From: WHSW01 sp963828755
GTDB taxonomy: Bacteria > Actinomycetota > Thermoleophilia > Solirubrobacterales > 70-9
Direction of reading: 5' to 3'
Assembly (NCBI GenBank): GCA_963828755.1
Contig: CAWHFY010000010.1
Span: 124,001-188,000 of the forward strand
DNA length: 64,000 nt
Shown here piece after piece: positions 9,157 to 19,117 of the stretch (within the stretch, counting starts at the first letter, position 1; the number at the start of each line of letters is the position of its first letter). The translations under genes and the position numbers were made by a program. The notes below the pieces were generated by a model. That model did no database searches, was not told the DNA's origin, and was given only the letters and a program-made list of their open reading frames with translations.

Positions 9157-11275
9157 GCGCCGCGGAGGCGTCGGTGATCGTGCCGACGCTCGGCGGCGAG
9201 CGGCTCGGGCGCATGCTCGCCTCGGTCGCCTCGCCCGACTACGAGACGATCGTGGTCGACAACGGGTCCGGGGGCTCCGTCGCCGCGGCGAGCGAAGGGC
9301 TCCCCGGGGTCGAGGTCGTCGAGCTCGACCACAACGTCGGGCTACACGCGAGCGATCAACCTCGGCGTGCGCCGGGCGCGCGGCGAGCGGATCGTGCTGC
9401 TCAACGACGACTGCGTCTGCGATCCCGGCTTCGTCGAGGCGATCACGGCGCCGATCGACCCGGCGGCCGGGGTGGTGATGGCGGCCGGCGTGATGCGCGA
9501 CTGGCGCGATCGATCGCTGATCGACAGCGCCGGGATGGAGCTCGACCGGACCCTGCTCGTGTTCGACTACCTGAACGGCGAGCCGGTCTCGCGCCTCGAC
9601 GCCGGGGTCCCCGACCCGATCGGCCCGTCGGCCGCCGCCGCCGCCTTCGATCGGGTGACCTTCCTCTCGGTCGGCGGCTTCGACGAGCGGCTGTTCGCCT
9701 ACTGGGAGGACGTCGACCTGATCCTGCGCCTGCGCCGGCTCGGGTTGCGCTGCGCGCTCGCCCCGACCGCGCGCGGCGACCACGAGCACTCGGCGACGCT
9801 CGGCTCGGGCTCGGCGCGCAAGAACTACCTGATGGGCTACGGGCGCGGGTACCTGCTGCGCAAGTGGGGGGTGCTGACGCCGCGGCGGCTGCCGGCGGTG
9901 CTCGCCCGCGAGCTCGCGCTGTGCGCGGGCCAGGCGGTCATCGATCGCAACCTCGCCGGGGTTCGCGGCCGGGTGCAGGGCTACCGCGCGGCGACCACCC
10001 TTCAGCGCTACCCGGGCGGGCTCGAGCTCGAGCGCGCGTCCGGGGCGATCGAGACGCTGCGCCGCCGCGCCGCGCGCCGCAGGCGCCTGCGGACCGCGGC
10101 CCCGACCGGCGGGCTGCGCTCGCTGGCCGTCTTTCACCTCGCCGACACGAGCGGGCCGTCGCGCTCGCTCGAGGCCGAGCTCGCCTGGCTCGCCGGCGAG
10201 GGGACGCTCGACGTCGTCACCCCCGGAGCCGGCAACCTCGGGGAGGTGCTCGGCGACCGGGCGCGGATGATTCAGCTCGACTACGAGGCGCTGACCAAGC
10301 CCGCGCCGGGCGTGCGCGGCCTGATCCACGAGCTTCGCCGTCTGTGGCGCGACGTGCGCAGCTTCCGCCGCGTGATCCGCGAGCGCCGCCCCGAGCTCGT
10401 TCTCTCGGTGACGACGATGCTGCCGGCGGTCCCGATCGCCGCGAAGCTCGAGCGGGTCCCGTCGCTGGTCTACTGCGGCGAGTTGTTCGACCGCGGCGAC
10501 CGGGGCGGCGCGATGCGGGCGCTGGCAAGCCGCGCGCTGGCGGTGCTCACGGCTCGTCTCGCGGCGGTGATCATCGCCTGCTCGGAGACGGTCGCCGGCC
10601 AGTTCATCGAGGCCTCGGCCGAGATCGAGACCGTCTACCCGCCGGTGGGCGAGCGCTACTCGGAGGGCGACGCGCGCCCGCTTCGCGACCGCTTCTCGAT
10701 CCCGCCCGATGCGCCCGTGCTCGCCTCGGTCGGCTACGTCACCCATGGCCGCGGCCAGGACGTGCTCGTGCGGGCGATGCCGCGGATCCTCGAGCGGCTG
10801 CCCGACGCTCGCTACGTGCTCGCCGGCGACCCGTTCCCGCGCCCGCAGGACATCGCCTTCCGCGACGCCCTGATCGAGCTGATCGCCGAGCTCGGCCTCG
10901 AGGACTCGGTGATCGTCGCCGGCCACTACGAGGACGTCGCCGACCTCTACGCGACCGCCGACGTGATCGTCAACCCGGCCCGCTTCAACGAGCCCTTCGG
11001 CCGGGTGCCGTTCGAGGCGGCGATCGCCGGCAAGCCCGCGGTCGTGACCAGCGTCGGGGCGATTCCGGAGCTGCTCGAGCACGGGCGCTCGGCGCTGATC
11101 GTCGAGCCCGACGACCCCGCCGGCCTCGCCGCGGCCGTGGTCCGGGTGCTCACCGAGCCCGACCTGGGCGAGACGCTGGTCGACGGCGCGCGCGAGATCG
11201 TCGCCGCCCGGCTCGACGCCGGCCCACAGCCTCGCCGGCTTTCAGCGCGCGGTCTCGCTGACGCTCGAACGCGGA
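9153..11275 (+). CDS. Bifunctional glycosyltransferase, GT2 domain fused to GT4 domain
   Basis: About 705 residues with two catalytic modules. Residues 1-290 form a GT-A fold GT2: ASVIVPTLGG, then VVDNGSGG, LLNDDCV as DXD-type motif, and WEDVDLILRLRRLG. A basic linker (RRRAARRRRLR) follows, then a GT-B fold GT4 module with ACSETVAGQF, a SVGYVTHGRGQDVL donor-domain start and RFNEPFGRVPFEAAIAGKPAV, the usual E-x7-E nucleotide-sugar site. GTG 9153 overlaps the preceding stop. Frame breaks lie near 9350 and 11225. The exact stop is unclear because the end runs into the convergent gene at 11276; I place it there. Joining two transferases suggests consecutive sugar additions. Confidence 0.75.
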
Positions 11276-12412
11276 TCAGGCCGACCGCTCGGCCGGAAAC
11301 GAGAGCTCGGGCCCGACGATCCCCGGCGGCAGGTCGGCGTCGCCGCCGCCGCGGCGCGACCGCGCGCCGCCAGGCAGCCCGCGCAGCATCCCGGCTCCGC
11401 TGCCGCCGGTGTCGTCGCGGCGCAGGCGCCGCAGCTGGCGCGCGGCGAGCCAGGCGAGCGCCGCGGCGAGTGGTCGAGGGCGCAGCGCGAGCTCGAGCGC
11501 GGCGGCGGCGCCGTCGAGGCGCACGCCGAGCCGGCGCTCGCAGCGCCACCGCGGTCAGCGCCATGCGGCAGTACTCGGCGAAATAGATCCGCCGCCACTC
11601 GGCCGCAGCCGGCCCGCTCGCGGTCGCGCAGGGCCGCGAGTCGCGGGCGAGGCCGCCGCCGACTCGGCCGCGGTTCGCGCCGGCGTGGCCGATCACGGCG
11701 CCCGCGTGCTGGACGTAGTCGTAGAGGGGGCGGTCGACGTAGGCGATCCGGCCGTGGCCGCGGCGACCAGCGCCAGCCAGTGGTCGTGGTAGAGGTTGCC
11801 GAACCGGGGCGGGAGCGGCAGCGCGTCGTCGAGCAGCTCGCGGCGAAAGAGCGACGCCGCGCCGGTGACCGAGTTGCCGAGCAGCAGCGAGGCGAAGTTC
11901 CCGTGATTCGGCCGGCGCGACGTCCAGTAGGTGTCCGCGAGGACCGTGCCGTCGGCGCGACGAGGCGCATGTCGCTGAACGCAAGGTGGCGTCCGCCCAG
12001 CGCCCCGATCAGGGTCGCGAGCTTGTCCGGGTGCCAGCGTCGTCCTGGTCGGCGAGGGCGACGAACGCGGCATCGGCCGGCACCAGGGCGGAGCGCTCGG
12101 CCGAAGTTTCCGTATGCGCCGGGCCTCGGGTGCGCGGAGACGGTGAAACGGCGATCGCCCGCGATGGGCGCGTTCGATCCGGCGAGCGCCTGGGTCGCTG
12201 GAGCAGTCGTCGCTGATCAGGCAGGTCCAGTCCTCGCTCGTCTGCGTTCGTCAGGGAGTCGAGCTGGCGTCGAGCAGCTGCGGCGGCTCGTGGGTGGCCA
12301 TGCAGATCGCGACCGAGCGCCGGCGGCGCGAGCCGTCGACCGCGGCGGCCGCGGGGCGCGAGGGGCGGGCGGCCGGCCGAGCCGCCCGGCGAGCCGCGCG
12401 GAGGGCCAGCAT
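11276..12412 (-). CDS. GT2 family glycosyltransferase (multiple frameshifts)
   Basis: Reassembled from several frames. The N-terminal strand SVAICMATHEPP is followed by a LDSLT segment, LISDDCSSD, LADQDD and, further on, NSVTGAASLFRRELLD and YHDHWLALVA: the pattern of rhamnosyltransferase-like GT2 enzymes. The C-terminal part runs from the VDRPLYDYVQHAGAVIGH acceptor-side motif into a helical tail ending at TGA 11276-11278. At least four single-base breaks fall between 11500 and 12290. The start is uncertain: ATG 12412 gives a short basic lead before the first strand, but an open frame continues upstream to 12691. Convergent with the GT2-GT4 fusion gene. Confidence 0.65.
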
Positions 12413-12732
12413 CGTCGCCCACCGAACCCGGGACGGGGGGCGACCACCAGAAGCCCGCGCGGTCGCGGCGGCACGGCAGCTCGTCGGCGAGGCTGGGCGT
12501 CGGCATCGCGGGGGCCATGGGGGGCGGCGGCGCTCGCCGGCGGCGGCTCGAGGGCGACGATCGCTCGAGCCTCGCGACAACGCCACCCCGTGGACGAACA
12601 GGGCGCTCCCGCGCCGCGCGCGGGCAGGGACGCTGCGGCGTCCGCACTCAGGCGCGAAGCGGGGCGGGCCCGCGCGTCCGTCTCTCGCCATTCTCGCGCC
12701 GCGGCGGCCGGGCAGGGTAGGAGGGGGGGCCG
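12413..12732. other. 320-base stretch without a confident gene
   Basis: A very GC-rich gap between divergent glycosyltransferases. A minus-strand frame stays open to 12691 in phase with the gene below, so part of it may encode an N-terminal extension (SALFVHGVALSRGSSD), but its composition is Arg/Ala/Pro-rich like a shadow frame. No convincing promoter, hairpin or ribosome site was found, apart from an AGGAGG-like run (12719-12724) just before the plus-strand ATG at 12733. Confidence 0.35.
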
Positions 12733-13623
12733 ATGATCCTCTACGGCTGCGCAGTCACCGACGGCGAGGTCTTCGCCCGTTACGCCGAGCCCGGCATTCG
12801 TCGCGCGGTCGCCGGCGATCCGGCGGGCGAGTTGCTTGCCCAGCCGAGCGCCGGCTCGATCGCTCGCAACTACAACCTGCTCTGCGACCGGGCGGCCGAG
12901 CGCGACGACCTCGAGGCGCTCGTGCTCGTACACCAGGACCTCGAGATCGTCGCGGATGACTTCGCCGCGAAGTTGCGCGAGGCGCTCGCCGACCCCGAGG
13001 TCGCGGTCGCCGGCTGCGCCGGGGCGATCGGCGTCCGCAGCCTCGCCTGGTGGGAGGGCTCGGTGACCTGGGCCTCGCTCACCCAGCGCTACGAGGAGTT
13101 CGGCGGCGGCGGCGAGATCCCGGGGATCTCGTGGAACGGCGGCGACCGGCGCGCCTACGTCGGCACCGGCGAGGTCGACGCGATCGACGGCTGCCTGATC
13201 GTGCTCTCGGCCTGGGCGGTCCGCAATCTGCGCTTCGATGAGGCCCTGGCTGGGCGCCACGGCTATGACGTCGACATCTGCATGCAGGCGTCGGCCGCAG
13301 GGCGCAGGGTCGTGACCGCCGATCTGCGGGTCGTCCACCACCACTCGCTGGACCTGCTGCCGGACCAGGAGGAGTGGGTCCAGGCCCACGTCGAGTTGGC
13401 CGAGAAGTGGGCGGAGCGGCTGGATGCCGACGCCGATCCGGACTGGCGCCGGCGGGCCCGGCGCGCCGAGGCCGAGGCGGCCGCGGCGCGGCTGCGGATG
13501 GGCGCCGCCGAGCTCCAGCGAAACGACGCTCGCGGCAAGCTGATGGACACCTGGAGAAGCTCGAGCTGGACCTGGACCGAGCCGCTGCGCCGGCTCGGCG
13601 CCCGGATCAGGAAGCCTCGCTAG
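12733..13623 (+). CDS. Glycosyltransferase-like protein (StrF/Glyco_tranf_2_5-like)
   Basis: Intact, 296 residues. The sequence has the hallmarks of the PF13712-like GT-A group: an N-terminal ILYGCAVTDGEVF strand, SIARNYN, then VLVHQDLEI in place of a classical DXD motif, followed by AVAGCAG and a VDAIDGCLIVLSAW segment and HGYDVDICMQA. The C-terminal 70 residues form a charged, Ala/Arg-rich helix (about 225-275) that may mediate oligomerisation. ATG 12733 is preceded by GTAGGAGGGGGGGCCG, an excellent ribosome site. Its last 17 bases overlap the convergent methyltransferase. The sugar is unknown. Confidence 0.75.
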   Translation: MILYGCAVTDGEVFARYAEPGIRRAVAGDPAGELLAQPSAGSIARNYNLLCDRAAERDDLEALVLVHQDLEIVADDFAAKLREALADPEVAVAGCAGAIGVRSLAWWEGSVTWASLTQRYEEFGGGGEIPGISWNGGDRRAYVGTGEVDAIDGCLIVLSAWAVRNLRFDEALAGRHGYDVDICMQASAAGRRVVTADLRVVHHHSLDLLPDQEEWVQAHVELAEKWAERLDADADPDWRRRARRAEAEAAAARLRMGAAELQRNDARGKLMDTWRSSSWTWTEPLRRLGARIRKPR

Positions 13624-14746
13624 CGAGGCCCGGGCTGACCGCGGGCAGCGTCGCCGGCGGGGAGGTCGGCTCCGGCTCGACCGCGCGCATCGGCACCTCG
13701 CCCTCCGGCGAGTCCTCGGGGTGGCGGCGCAGGTGTTCGACGTCGATGTCGTCGGCGGCGAGCTCGTCGAGCAGCGCCGCGAGATCGGCGCGCGAGACGT
13801 TCGGGCGCCCGCGCTGCTTCACCGCCGAGAGCTTCTCGGCGAGTGCGAAGGCGCCGGAGTCGAGGATCGGCAGCAGGCGCCCGATCAGCCGGTAGCGGTG
13901 CACGTAATCGGCCGTGTAGAGGCCGTCGACGCGCTGCAGGTTCTGAAACTCGGCGACCAGGTGATCGACGCGCTTGGCCTCGACCCGCTCGAGCACCGGG
14001 TTGCGGTCCCACGGCGCGACCACCGCCTCGAGCGCCGCGGCCCACGGGGCCTTCGGGTGCCAGACGACGGCGAGGCCGAAGAACGGCGCGATGATCGCCG
14101 AGCGCAGCTCGGGGTTGGCCGCGAGGAAGTCTTCGAGCGCCGTGAGCACGCCGTTGCCCGGGCCGCCCTCCTCGGTCGCGACGCACTCGTAATAGAGGCC
14201 GCGGTCGCCGACCCCTGGATCGCCGGGGACGAGGAAGGCGTCGCGAGCGAGCGGCTGACGCTGCTCGTCCGGGATCCGGTCGGGCGCGTGGTAGCTGTCG
14301 CGCCGCCCGAGCGGCCAGCCCACGTCGTGGAGCAGGAGCAGCGGCATCCCCGGACCGGCGGCCCGGGCGCCGATCAGCTCGAGCTCGCCCGCGACCGTGA
14401 AGTAGTTGTGGTCGCCGTCGATGACCACCACGTCGGGGAGCTCCATCTCGGCGAGCGCCTCGTGGCTGGCCCCGATCACGAGCTCGAGCTCCGGGTGCTG
14501 GTCGGCGAGTTCGCGCAGCAGCGGGCGCGGGGCCGGGTCGATCGCCGCGATCCGTTCCGCTCCGGTGCGCTCGCCCCAGTCGAGCAGCTCCCTGGTGAAC
14601 AGCCCGTGCTCGGCGCCGACCTCGGCGACCGAGCGGGCGCCGGCGGCGTCGAGACAGGCCCGGACGATCTCGCCGAGGTTGGCGAGGGTGCAGTCGAAGC
14701 TGTCCAGACGATCCGTGATCGTCCAGCCGGGGCTATCTGGAGGCAA
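13607..14746 (-). CDS. Class I SAM-dependent methyltransferase
   Basis: Intact, about 379 residues, with a Methyltransf_24-like core: SVAEVGAEHGLFT as SAM motif I, AAIDPAP as the acidic loop, VVVIDGDHNYF as motif II and LLLLHDVGWP as motif III. A long C-terminal part includes a helical segment and an acidic, Pro-rich tail. I prefer the TTG at 14746 because it follows GGAGAGAGAGC at a proper distance and precedes the conserved body by about 10 residues. The frame is open further upstream, but only as a run into the ABC gene 3' end. It lies 68 bases below the amino acid ABC operon. The substrate is unknown; the long DGDHNYF helix is seen in cephalosporin-hydroxylase-like enzymes. Confidence 0.75.
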   Translation of the reverse strand: MPPDSPGWTITDRLDSFDCTLANLGEIVRACLDAAGARSVAEVGAEHGLFTRELLDWGERTGAERIAAIDPAPRPLLRELADQHPELELVIGASHEALAEMELPDVVVIDGDHNYFTVAGELELIGARAAGPGMPLLLLHDVGWPLGRRDSYHAPDRIPDEQRQPLARDAFLVPGDPGVGDRGLYYECVATEEGGPGNGVLTALEDFLAANPELRSAIIAPFFGLAVVWHPKAPWAAALEAVVAPWDRNPVLERVEAKRVDHLVAEFQNLQRVDGLYTADYVHRYRLIGRLLPILDSGAFALAEKLSAVKQRGRPNVSRADLAALLDELAADDIDVEHLRRHPEDSPEGEVPMRAVEPEPTSPPATLPAVSPGLASEAS

Positions 14747-14814
14747 GCTCTCTCTCCGTGCGGTCCGCGTTTGCAGGCGAAATCCTAAGGCATCGGCGCC
14801 CGGGCCTCGATCGT

Positions 14815-15600
14815 TCAATGCTCGAGCACGAGCCCGAGGAATCGCTTGGTGCGTTCCTGTTTCGGGTTGTCGAGCACTTCGGCGGGCCGGCCCTGCTCGA
14901 CGATCACGCCCAGGTCCATGAACACGACTCGGCTCGCGACGTCGCGCGCGAAGCCGATCTCGTGGGTGACGACGATCATCGTCATCCCCTCGGCGGCGAG
15001 CTCGCGCATCACGTCGAGCACCTCCTTGACCAGCTCCGGGTCGAGCGCCGAGGTGACCTCGTCGAAGAGCATCACGTGCGGGTCCATCGCCAGCGCTCGG
15101 GCGATCGCGACCCGCTGCTGCTGGCCGCCGGAGAGCCGGTCCGGGATACTCGTCGAACTTGTCGTCGAGCCCGACCCGGGCGAGCAGCGACTCGAGCCTT
15201 CTCGCGCGCCTCTTGCGGCGAGCGGTCGAGCACCTTCTCCTGCGCGAGGCGGACGTTGTCGAGCGCGCACTTGTGCGGGAACAGGTTGAACTGCTGGAAC
15301 ACCATGCCGACCCGCTGGCGGACGAAGTCGACTCCCTCGGTCGCGTCCTGCACCGGTGATCTCGCTGGCCCTCGAGCAGGATGCTGACCCTCCTCAGGCG
15401 GCTCGAGCAGGTTGATGCAGCGCAGCAGCGTGGACTTGCCCGAGCCGCTCGGCCCGAGCACGCAGACGACCTCGCCGCGCTCGATCGTCGAGGTCGACGC
15501 CGCGCAGGACCTCGAGCTTGCCGAAGCGCTTGCAGACGTCGCGCAGGCGAGAGCATCGGCCCGCCGCCGCGGCTGGGCGGGGCCTCGCCTCGGCGCTCAT
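14815..15600 (-). CDS. Polar amino acid ABC transporter ATP-binding protein (frameshifted)
   Basis: The ATPase subunit of a GlnQ/HisP-type importer, about 260 residues. Motifs in order: VCKRFGKLEVLRGVDL, Walker A GPSGSGKST, a Q-loop VGMVFQQFNLFPH typical of the amino acid subfamily, the signature LSGGQQQR, Walker B VMLFDEVTSALD and a switch His in VVTHEIGFA. ATG 15600 overlaps the permease stop as ATGA. About five single-base breaks lie between 15150 and 15550, yet every catalytic motif is preserved, which argues for base-call errors rather than decay. It works with the permease at 15597-16427 and the binding protein at 16510-17393. Confidence 0.85.
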
Positions 15601-16427
15601 ACCGTCACCCCGCCGCCTGTCGCCGAGCGCCGGGTCGTCCGGGACCAGTCGCCGTCACCGCCGTCGGCGCCACCGCGCGCCGTACGCTTGCGCTGCTCCC
15701 GGGCGATCAGCCAGTCGACCAGCCGGGCGAGCGGGATCGTCACGATCAGGAACAGGATCGCGCCCATCATCAGGCCGGAGCCGTTGTAGACGTCCGACTG
15801 GATGTCGCGGCCGGCCTGGACGACCTCGACCGCGCCGAGGACGCTGACCAGCGAGGTGTCCTTCATCAGCGCGATGAAGTCGTTGAGCAGCGGCGGGATC
15901 ACCTTGCGCACGGCCTGCGGGACGATCACGTAGCGCATCGACTGGCCGTGGCTCATGCCGAGCGAGCGCGCGGCCTCCATCTGACCGCGCGGGACCGCCT
16001 CGATCCCCGCCCGGTAGACCTCGGCCATGTAGGCGCCGTAGGTGATCGTGAGCGCGAAGACGCCGTACCAGAAGGGTGACGGTCTTGCCGAGCCAGGTCG
16101 GGCGATGCGATCCACTTCGGCAGCACCTCGCCGCCGATCGGGGCGCCGAAGACCGAGATGCCGGAGATGAGCAGCAGTACGAGCAGCAGCGGGATGCCCG
16201 CGAAAGACGTCGATGTAGCCGATCGTCAGCCACCGACACGGGCGCCGAGCCCGCGCCCGGGCAACTGACGGAGCGACGGCCAGGATCAGCCCCCAGGTGA
16301 GCGCCAGGATCCCGGAGATGATCGAGAGCTTGATCGTGATCCAGAACCCGTTGAGGAGCGCATCAGAAGTTGCCGTCGGCGAAGACGAGTTCTTGAAGTC
16401 GAAGTAGTAGTCGAGGATGAAGTTCAT
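15597..16427 (-). CDS. Polar amino acid ABC transporter permease (frameshifted middle)
   Basis: HisM/GlnP-type inner membrane subunit, about 276 residues. The N-terminal LNGFWITIKLSIISGILAL helix and the IDVFRG motif open the permease domain; ALTITYGAYMAEVYRAGI and the EAA-type loop EAARSLGMSHGQSM that contacts the ATPase are clear. Two or more breaks between 16070 and 16250 scramble the central helices, where the corrected reading gives a typical LLLVLLLISGISVFGAP helix. The last 25 residues are charged and cytoplasmic. A hairpin (16477-16497) separates it from the binding-protein gene upstream, probably lowering its expression relative to that protein. Confidence 0.82.
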   Translation of the reverse strand: MNFILDYYFDFKNSSSPTATSDALLNGFWITIKLSIISGILALTWGLILAVAPSVARARARRPCRWLTIGYIDVFRGHPAAARTAAHLRHLGLRRPDRRRGAAEVDRIARPGSARPSPFWYGVFALTITYGAYMAEVYRAGIEAVPRGQMEAARSLGMSHGQSMRYVIVPQAVRKVIPPLLNDFIALMKDTSLVSVLGAVEVVQAGRDIQSDVYNGSGLMMGAILFLIVTIPLARLVDWLIAREQRKRTARGGADGGDGDWSRTTRRSATGGGVTV

Positions 16428-16476
16428 CTGCGTCTCCGGGTCGCGGTGCGTCGGCAGCCTATTCCGTGAACGAAAG

Positions 16477-16497
16477 GGGGCGCCAACTGGGCGCCCC
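16477..16497 (-). terminator. Hairpin between binding protein and permease
   Basis: An 8-base-pair perfect stem (GGGGCGCC, 16477-16484, against GGCGCCCC, 16490-16497) with a 5-base loop. On the minus strand it is followed by C-CTTTCGTTC, a short T-rich run. It lies 12 bases after the binding-protein stop and 50 bases before the permease ATG. Known practice in such operons is partial termination or mRNA protection here, giving excess binding protein. Confidence 0.6.
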
Positions 16498-16509
16498 GGT
16501 CCGTTCCGT

Positions 16510-17393
16510 CTAGGTGTCCGTCCGCTCGGGCTCAGCTGCCGGGTTCGTGGTGGTCCCGTTGAGGACCGAGTCCGGCGGATCCGTCTTGAAGTACTGCTGG
16601 TACAGATCCGTGAGCGTCCCGTCGTCCTTGAGGTCGCTGAGCGCGCCGTTGACAGCGTCGAGCAGCTCCGGGTTCTCCTTCGAGAGGGCGATCCCGTAGA
16701 GCTCGTTGGTCGGGATCTCGGCGGCGATCTCGATCCCGCCCTGCTTCTCGACCGCGTCGACCGCGACCGGCTGGTCGATGATCGCCGCGTCGACCTGACC
16801 GGTGGTCACGGCCGCGATCGCGTCGGGGCCCTCGGGGAAGCCGCGAACCTCGGCGGCGTCGGTCTCGTCGTTGGCGTACGTCTCGCCGGTGGTTCGCGTC
16901 CTGGGCGCCGACGATCTTGCCGCGCGAGGTCGTCGACCGAGGTGATGTCCGAGCCCTCCGGGACGACCAGCGCCTGCTGCGGCCTCGTAGTACGGGTCGG
17001 AGAAGTTGACCGTCTTCTGGCGGCCTGGCGTGATCGTCGAGGCGGCGACGACGACGTCGAACTGACCCGCGGCGACGTCGCGGAAGATCGTGTCGAACGA
17101 GGTGTCCTGGAACTCCGGCGTCAGCCCGAGGCGGTCGGCGATGTCGTTGGCGAGGTCGATGTCGAAGCCGCCGAAGTCGGCGTCGGCCGGCGTCCCGATC
17201 TCGAACGGCGGGTACGGCGCGTCGGTGCCGATCAGGAGCGTCCCGTCGGTGATCGTGGAGAAGTTCCCCGAGCTTGCGGTCGTGTCGGAGCCGGAGCTGG
17301 AGTCGTGCTGTCGTCGCTACCGCATCCGGCGGCGATCATGGCGGTGATTGCGATCGCCAGGGCGGCGATCAGGATCGGCAGACGCGATCTCAT
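16510..17393 (-). CDS. Polar amino acid ABC transporter substrate-binding lipoprotein (frameshifted)
   Basis: Family 3 extracellular solute-binding protein, about 290 residues. ATG 17393 starts a signal peptide with lipobox IAAGC, so it is anchored to the outer face of the membrane. The mature domain shows the family pattern GTDAPYPPFE, DFGGFDIDLANDIADRLG, VVAASTITPGR, VNFSDPYY and, at the hinge, TTGQVDAAIIDQPVA. The C-terminal lobe ends with LTDLYQQYFKTDPP. Frame breaks near 17280, 16980 and 16890. The R in TPGR normally pairs with the amino acid carboxylate; which amino acid is bound cannot be told. A GGGGACT stretch lies 14 bases upstream of the start. First gene of the three-gene importer operon. 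Confidence 0.88.
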
Positions 17394-17431
17394 CTTGTTT
17401 TCAGTCCCCTCTCTGGAACTAGTTGGACGGG

Positions 17432-19016
17432 TTATTCGGGTTGCAGTTTTACGCTTTTGGGCTCACAAGCTCGGCCCGGTGGGCGGTTGAGCGCCCGTGG
17501 GTTGCACGGATCGGTGGCGCCGACCCGGCCCACCGCGAGCCCCTCGCTGAGCCGCTCGAAGCGGATGCCGTGGCTCGGCCTCCCAGCGCTCCAGGACCCA
17601 GCGCTCGCCGGGGCGGCCCGCGTCGTCGAGGACGACCGCGGCGCCGGGCGCCAGCCGCGCCTCGAGCGCCGGGAGCGCCGGGTAGCGGCTGCGCTCGCGC
17701 CCCGGCTCGCCGCTCGGAGGGCCGTCGACGAGGAGGAGGTTGATCGGCTCGCCCAGACGCTCGAGCGCCGCCGGCGAGTACCACTCGCAGCCCGGTTCGG
17801 CGGCCGGGTCGGGCATTAGCGGCGCGTCGATGACCGCGGCCTGATCGGCGAGGCCCTCGGCCTCGAGCCGGCGGCGGATCTCGCTGGCCCAAGCCGGGTA
17901 GTGCTCGAGCGCCTGCAGGCGCCCACGGCCGCGCGCGCGCAGCAGCCGCGCGATCGCGATCGTGCTCTCGCCCGACCCGCACTCGACCACGAGCCGGTCG
18001 CCGGCTGGCACGAGCGCGAGCAACCGCTCGAGCGCGGGCGCGGAGAGCGCCCAGCCGTCGAGCTCCAGCGGGTGCGCCGGGTCGTGCAGCGAGCGCAGCA
18101 GCGCCCCGGCCCCGGCGGGCGGCTCGGCCGGGCGGACGAGCCCGCGCGCCGCGCGCGCCCGGCGCCGGACGATCTCGGCGTCGATCGCCGCCGTCGGCCC
18201 GCCTGAGATGCGGTGCGGAGCGCCGGTCGCGTAGTAGGCGGCGATCGCCGGCAGCACGAGCGGGTCGGCGTCGGTGGTCAGGCGAGCGAGCAGGTCCCAG
18301 TCGCCCATCAGCGTCAGCTGCGGATCGAACCGCGCCTCGGCGAGGCCGGCGCGATGGGCGATCGCCGAGGTGTCGGCCGGGTTCGCTGCGGCGATCGCCT
18401 CGCGGCCGTAGGGGTTGAGGTAGATGCTCGGGAGCGTCCCACCGACGGGGCTCGCGGGGCGGGCGACGTCGTCGATCACCGAGCGCTCCGTAGAGGACGT
18501 CGGTCGCCGGGCGCTGCTCGAATGCCCAGACGACGCTCTTCAGCCAGCCGGGATGCATCCGGTTGTCGTCATCGAGGTAGGCGATCAGCTCACCGCGCAC
18601 GTCGGCGAGCGCCGCGTTGCGCGCGGCGCCCGGGCCGCCACCGTCGCGGTTGGCGACCGACACCGACCGCACCCGCTCGTCTCCGATCGAGGCGAGCAGG
18701 GCCGCGGTCTCGTCGGCGCTCGCGTCGTCGGCGACCACGAGCTCGAACCGCCCGATAAGTCTGGGCGCGCACCGACTCGATCGCCCCGCCCAGCTGCGCG
18801 GCCCGGTTGCGGGTTGCGAGCACGACGCTGATCAGCGGGGAGGTGCTCAGGGCTCGCCTGCTCGATCCACGCCATCGTCGGCGCGATCGAGTCGAGCGGC
18901 CTCGCGCCAGGCGGCCGAGCGACGCGAGCGCGGCGCGCGTTGGCCGAGCGCTCGACGGCTCGATCGGTCGAGCCGGCCGTCGCCCGCCGCCGCATCCAGC
19001 GCGCGATCGACGCCAT
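17432..19016 (-). CDS. GT2 glycosyltransferase fused to a SAM methyltransferase domain (frameshifted)
   Basis: About 525 residues. After a basic N-terminal helix the GT2 module has LISVVLATRNRAAQL, VVADDASADET, GGPGAARNAAL and LIAYLDDDNRMHP (DXD-like). It continues through FDPQLTLMGDWDLLARL, the usual acceptor-site region. A second module follows from about residue 330: DRLVVECGSGESTIAIA resembles SAM motif I, then a LQALEHYPAWA acidic loop and INLLLVDGPPSG as motif II. Breaks near 18850-18950, 18760, 18490 and 17570 are needed; the corrected end is TAA 17432-17434, 39 bases from the binding-protein ATG. ATG 19016 is preferred over GTG 19055. The fusion suggests that one enzyme adds a sugar and a methyl group in succession. 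Confidence 0.7.
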
Positions 19017-19102
19017 GCGTGCGCCGAACTCGGTGCAGGCCGCATGCGCAGGCACGCTACCGGCGCTCGCAGCGAGCTGGGGGCGCGCTGTGCGACCTCA
19101 CT

Positions 19103-19108
19103 ACACTT
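19103..19108 (+). promoter_or_regulatory. cysM: Possible -10 element of a leaderless cysM promoter
   Basis: TACACT fits a housekeeping -10 hexamer and ends 6-9 bases before GTG 19115/ATG 19118. No good -35 and no ribosome site is visible between it and the start codon. Leaderless transcripts are common in actinobacteria, which makes this arrangement plausible but unproven. Confidence 0.4.
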
Positions 19109-19117
19109 CCTGAAGTG

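Noticed and set aside
8947..11082. Long minus-strand frame opposite the GT2-GT4 fusion
   Set aside because: Low-complexity charged translation without motifs; GT motifs on the other strand are unmistakable.
14815..15600. ABC ATPase as a decayed pseudogene
   Set aside because: Five frame breaks leave all catalytic motifs intact and partner genes in place; sequencing indels explain this better.
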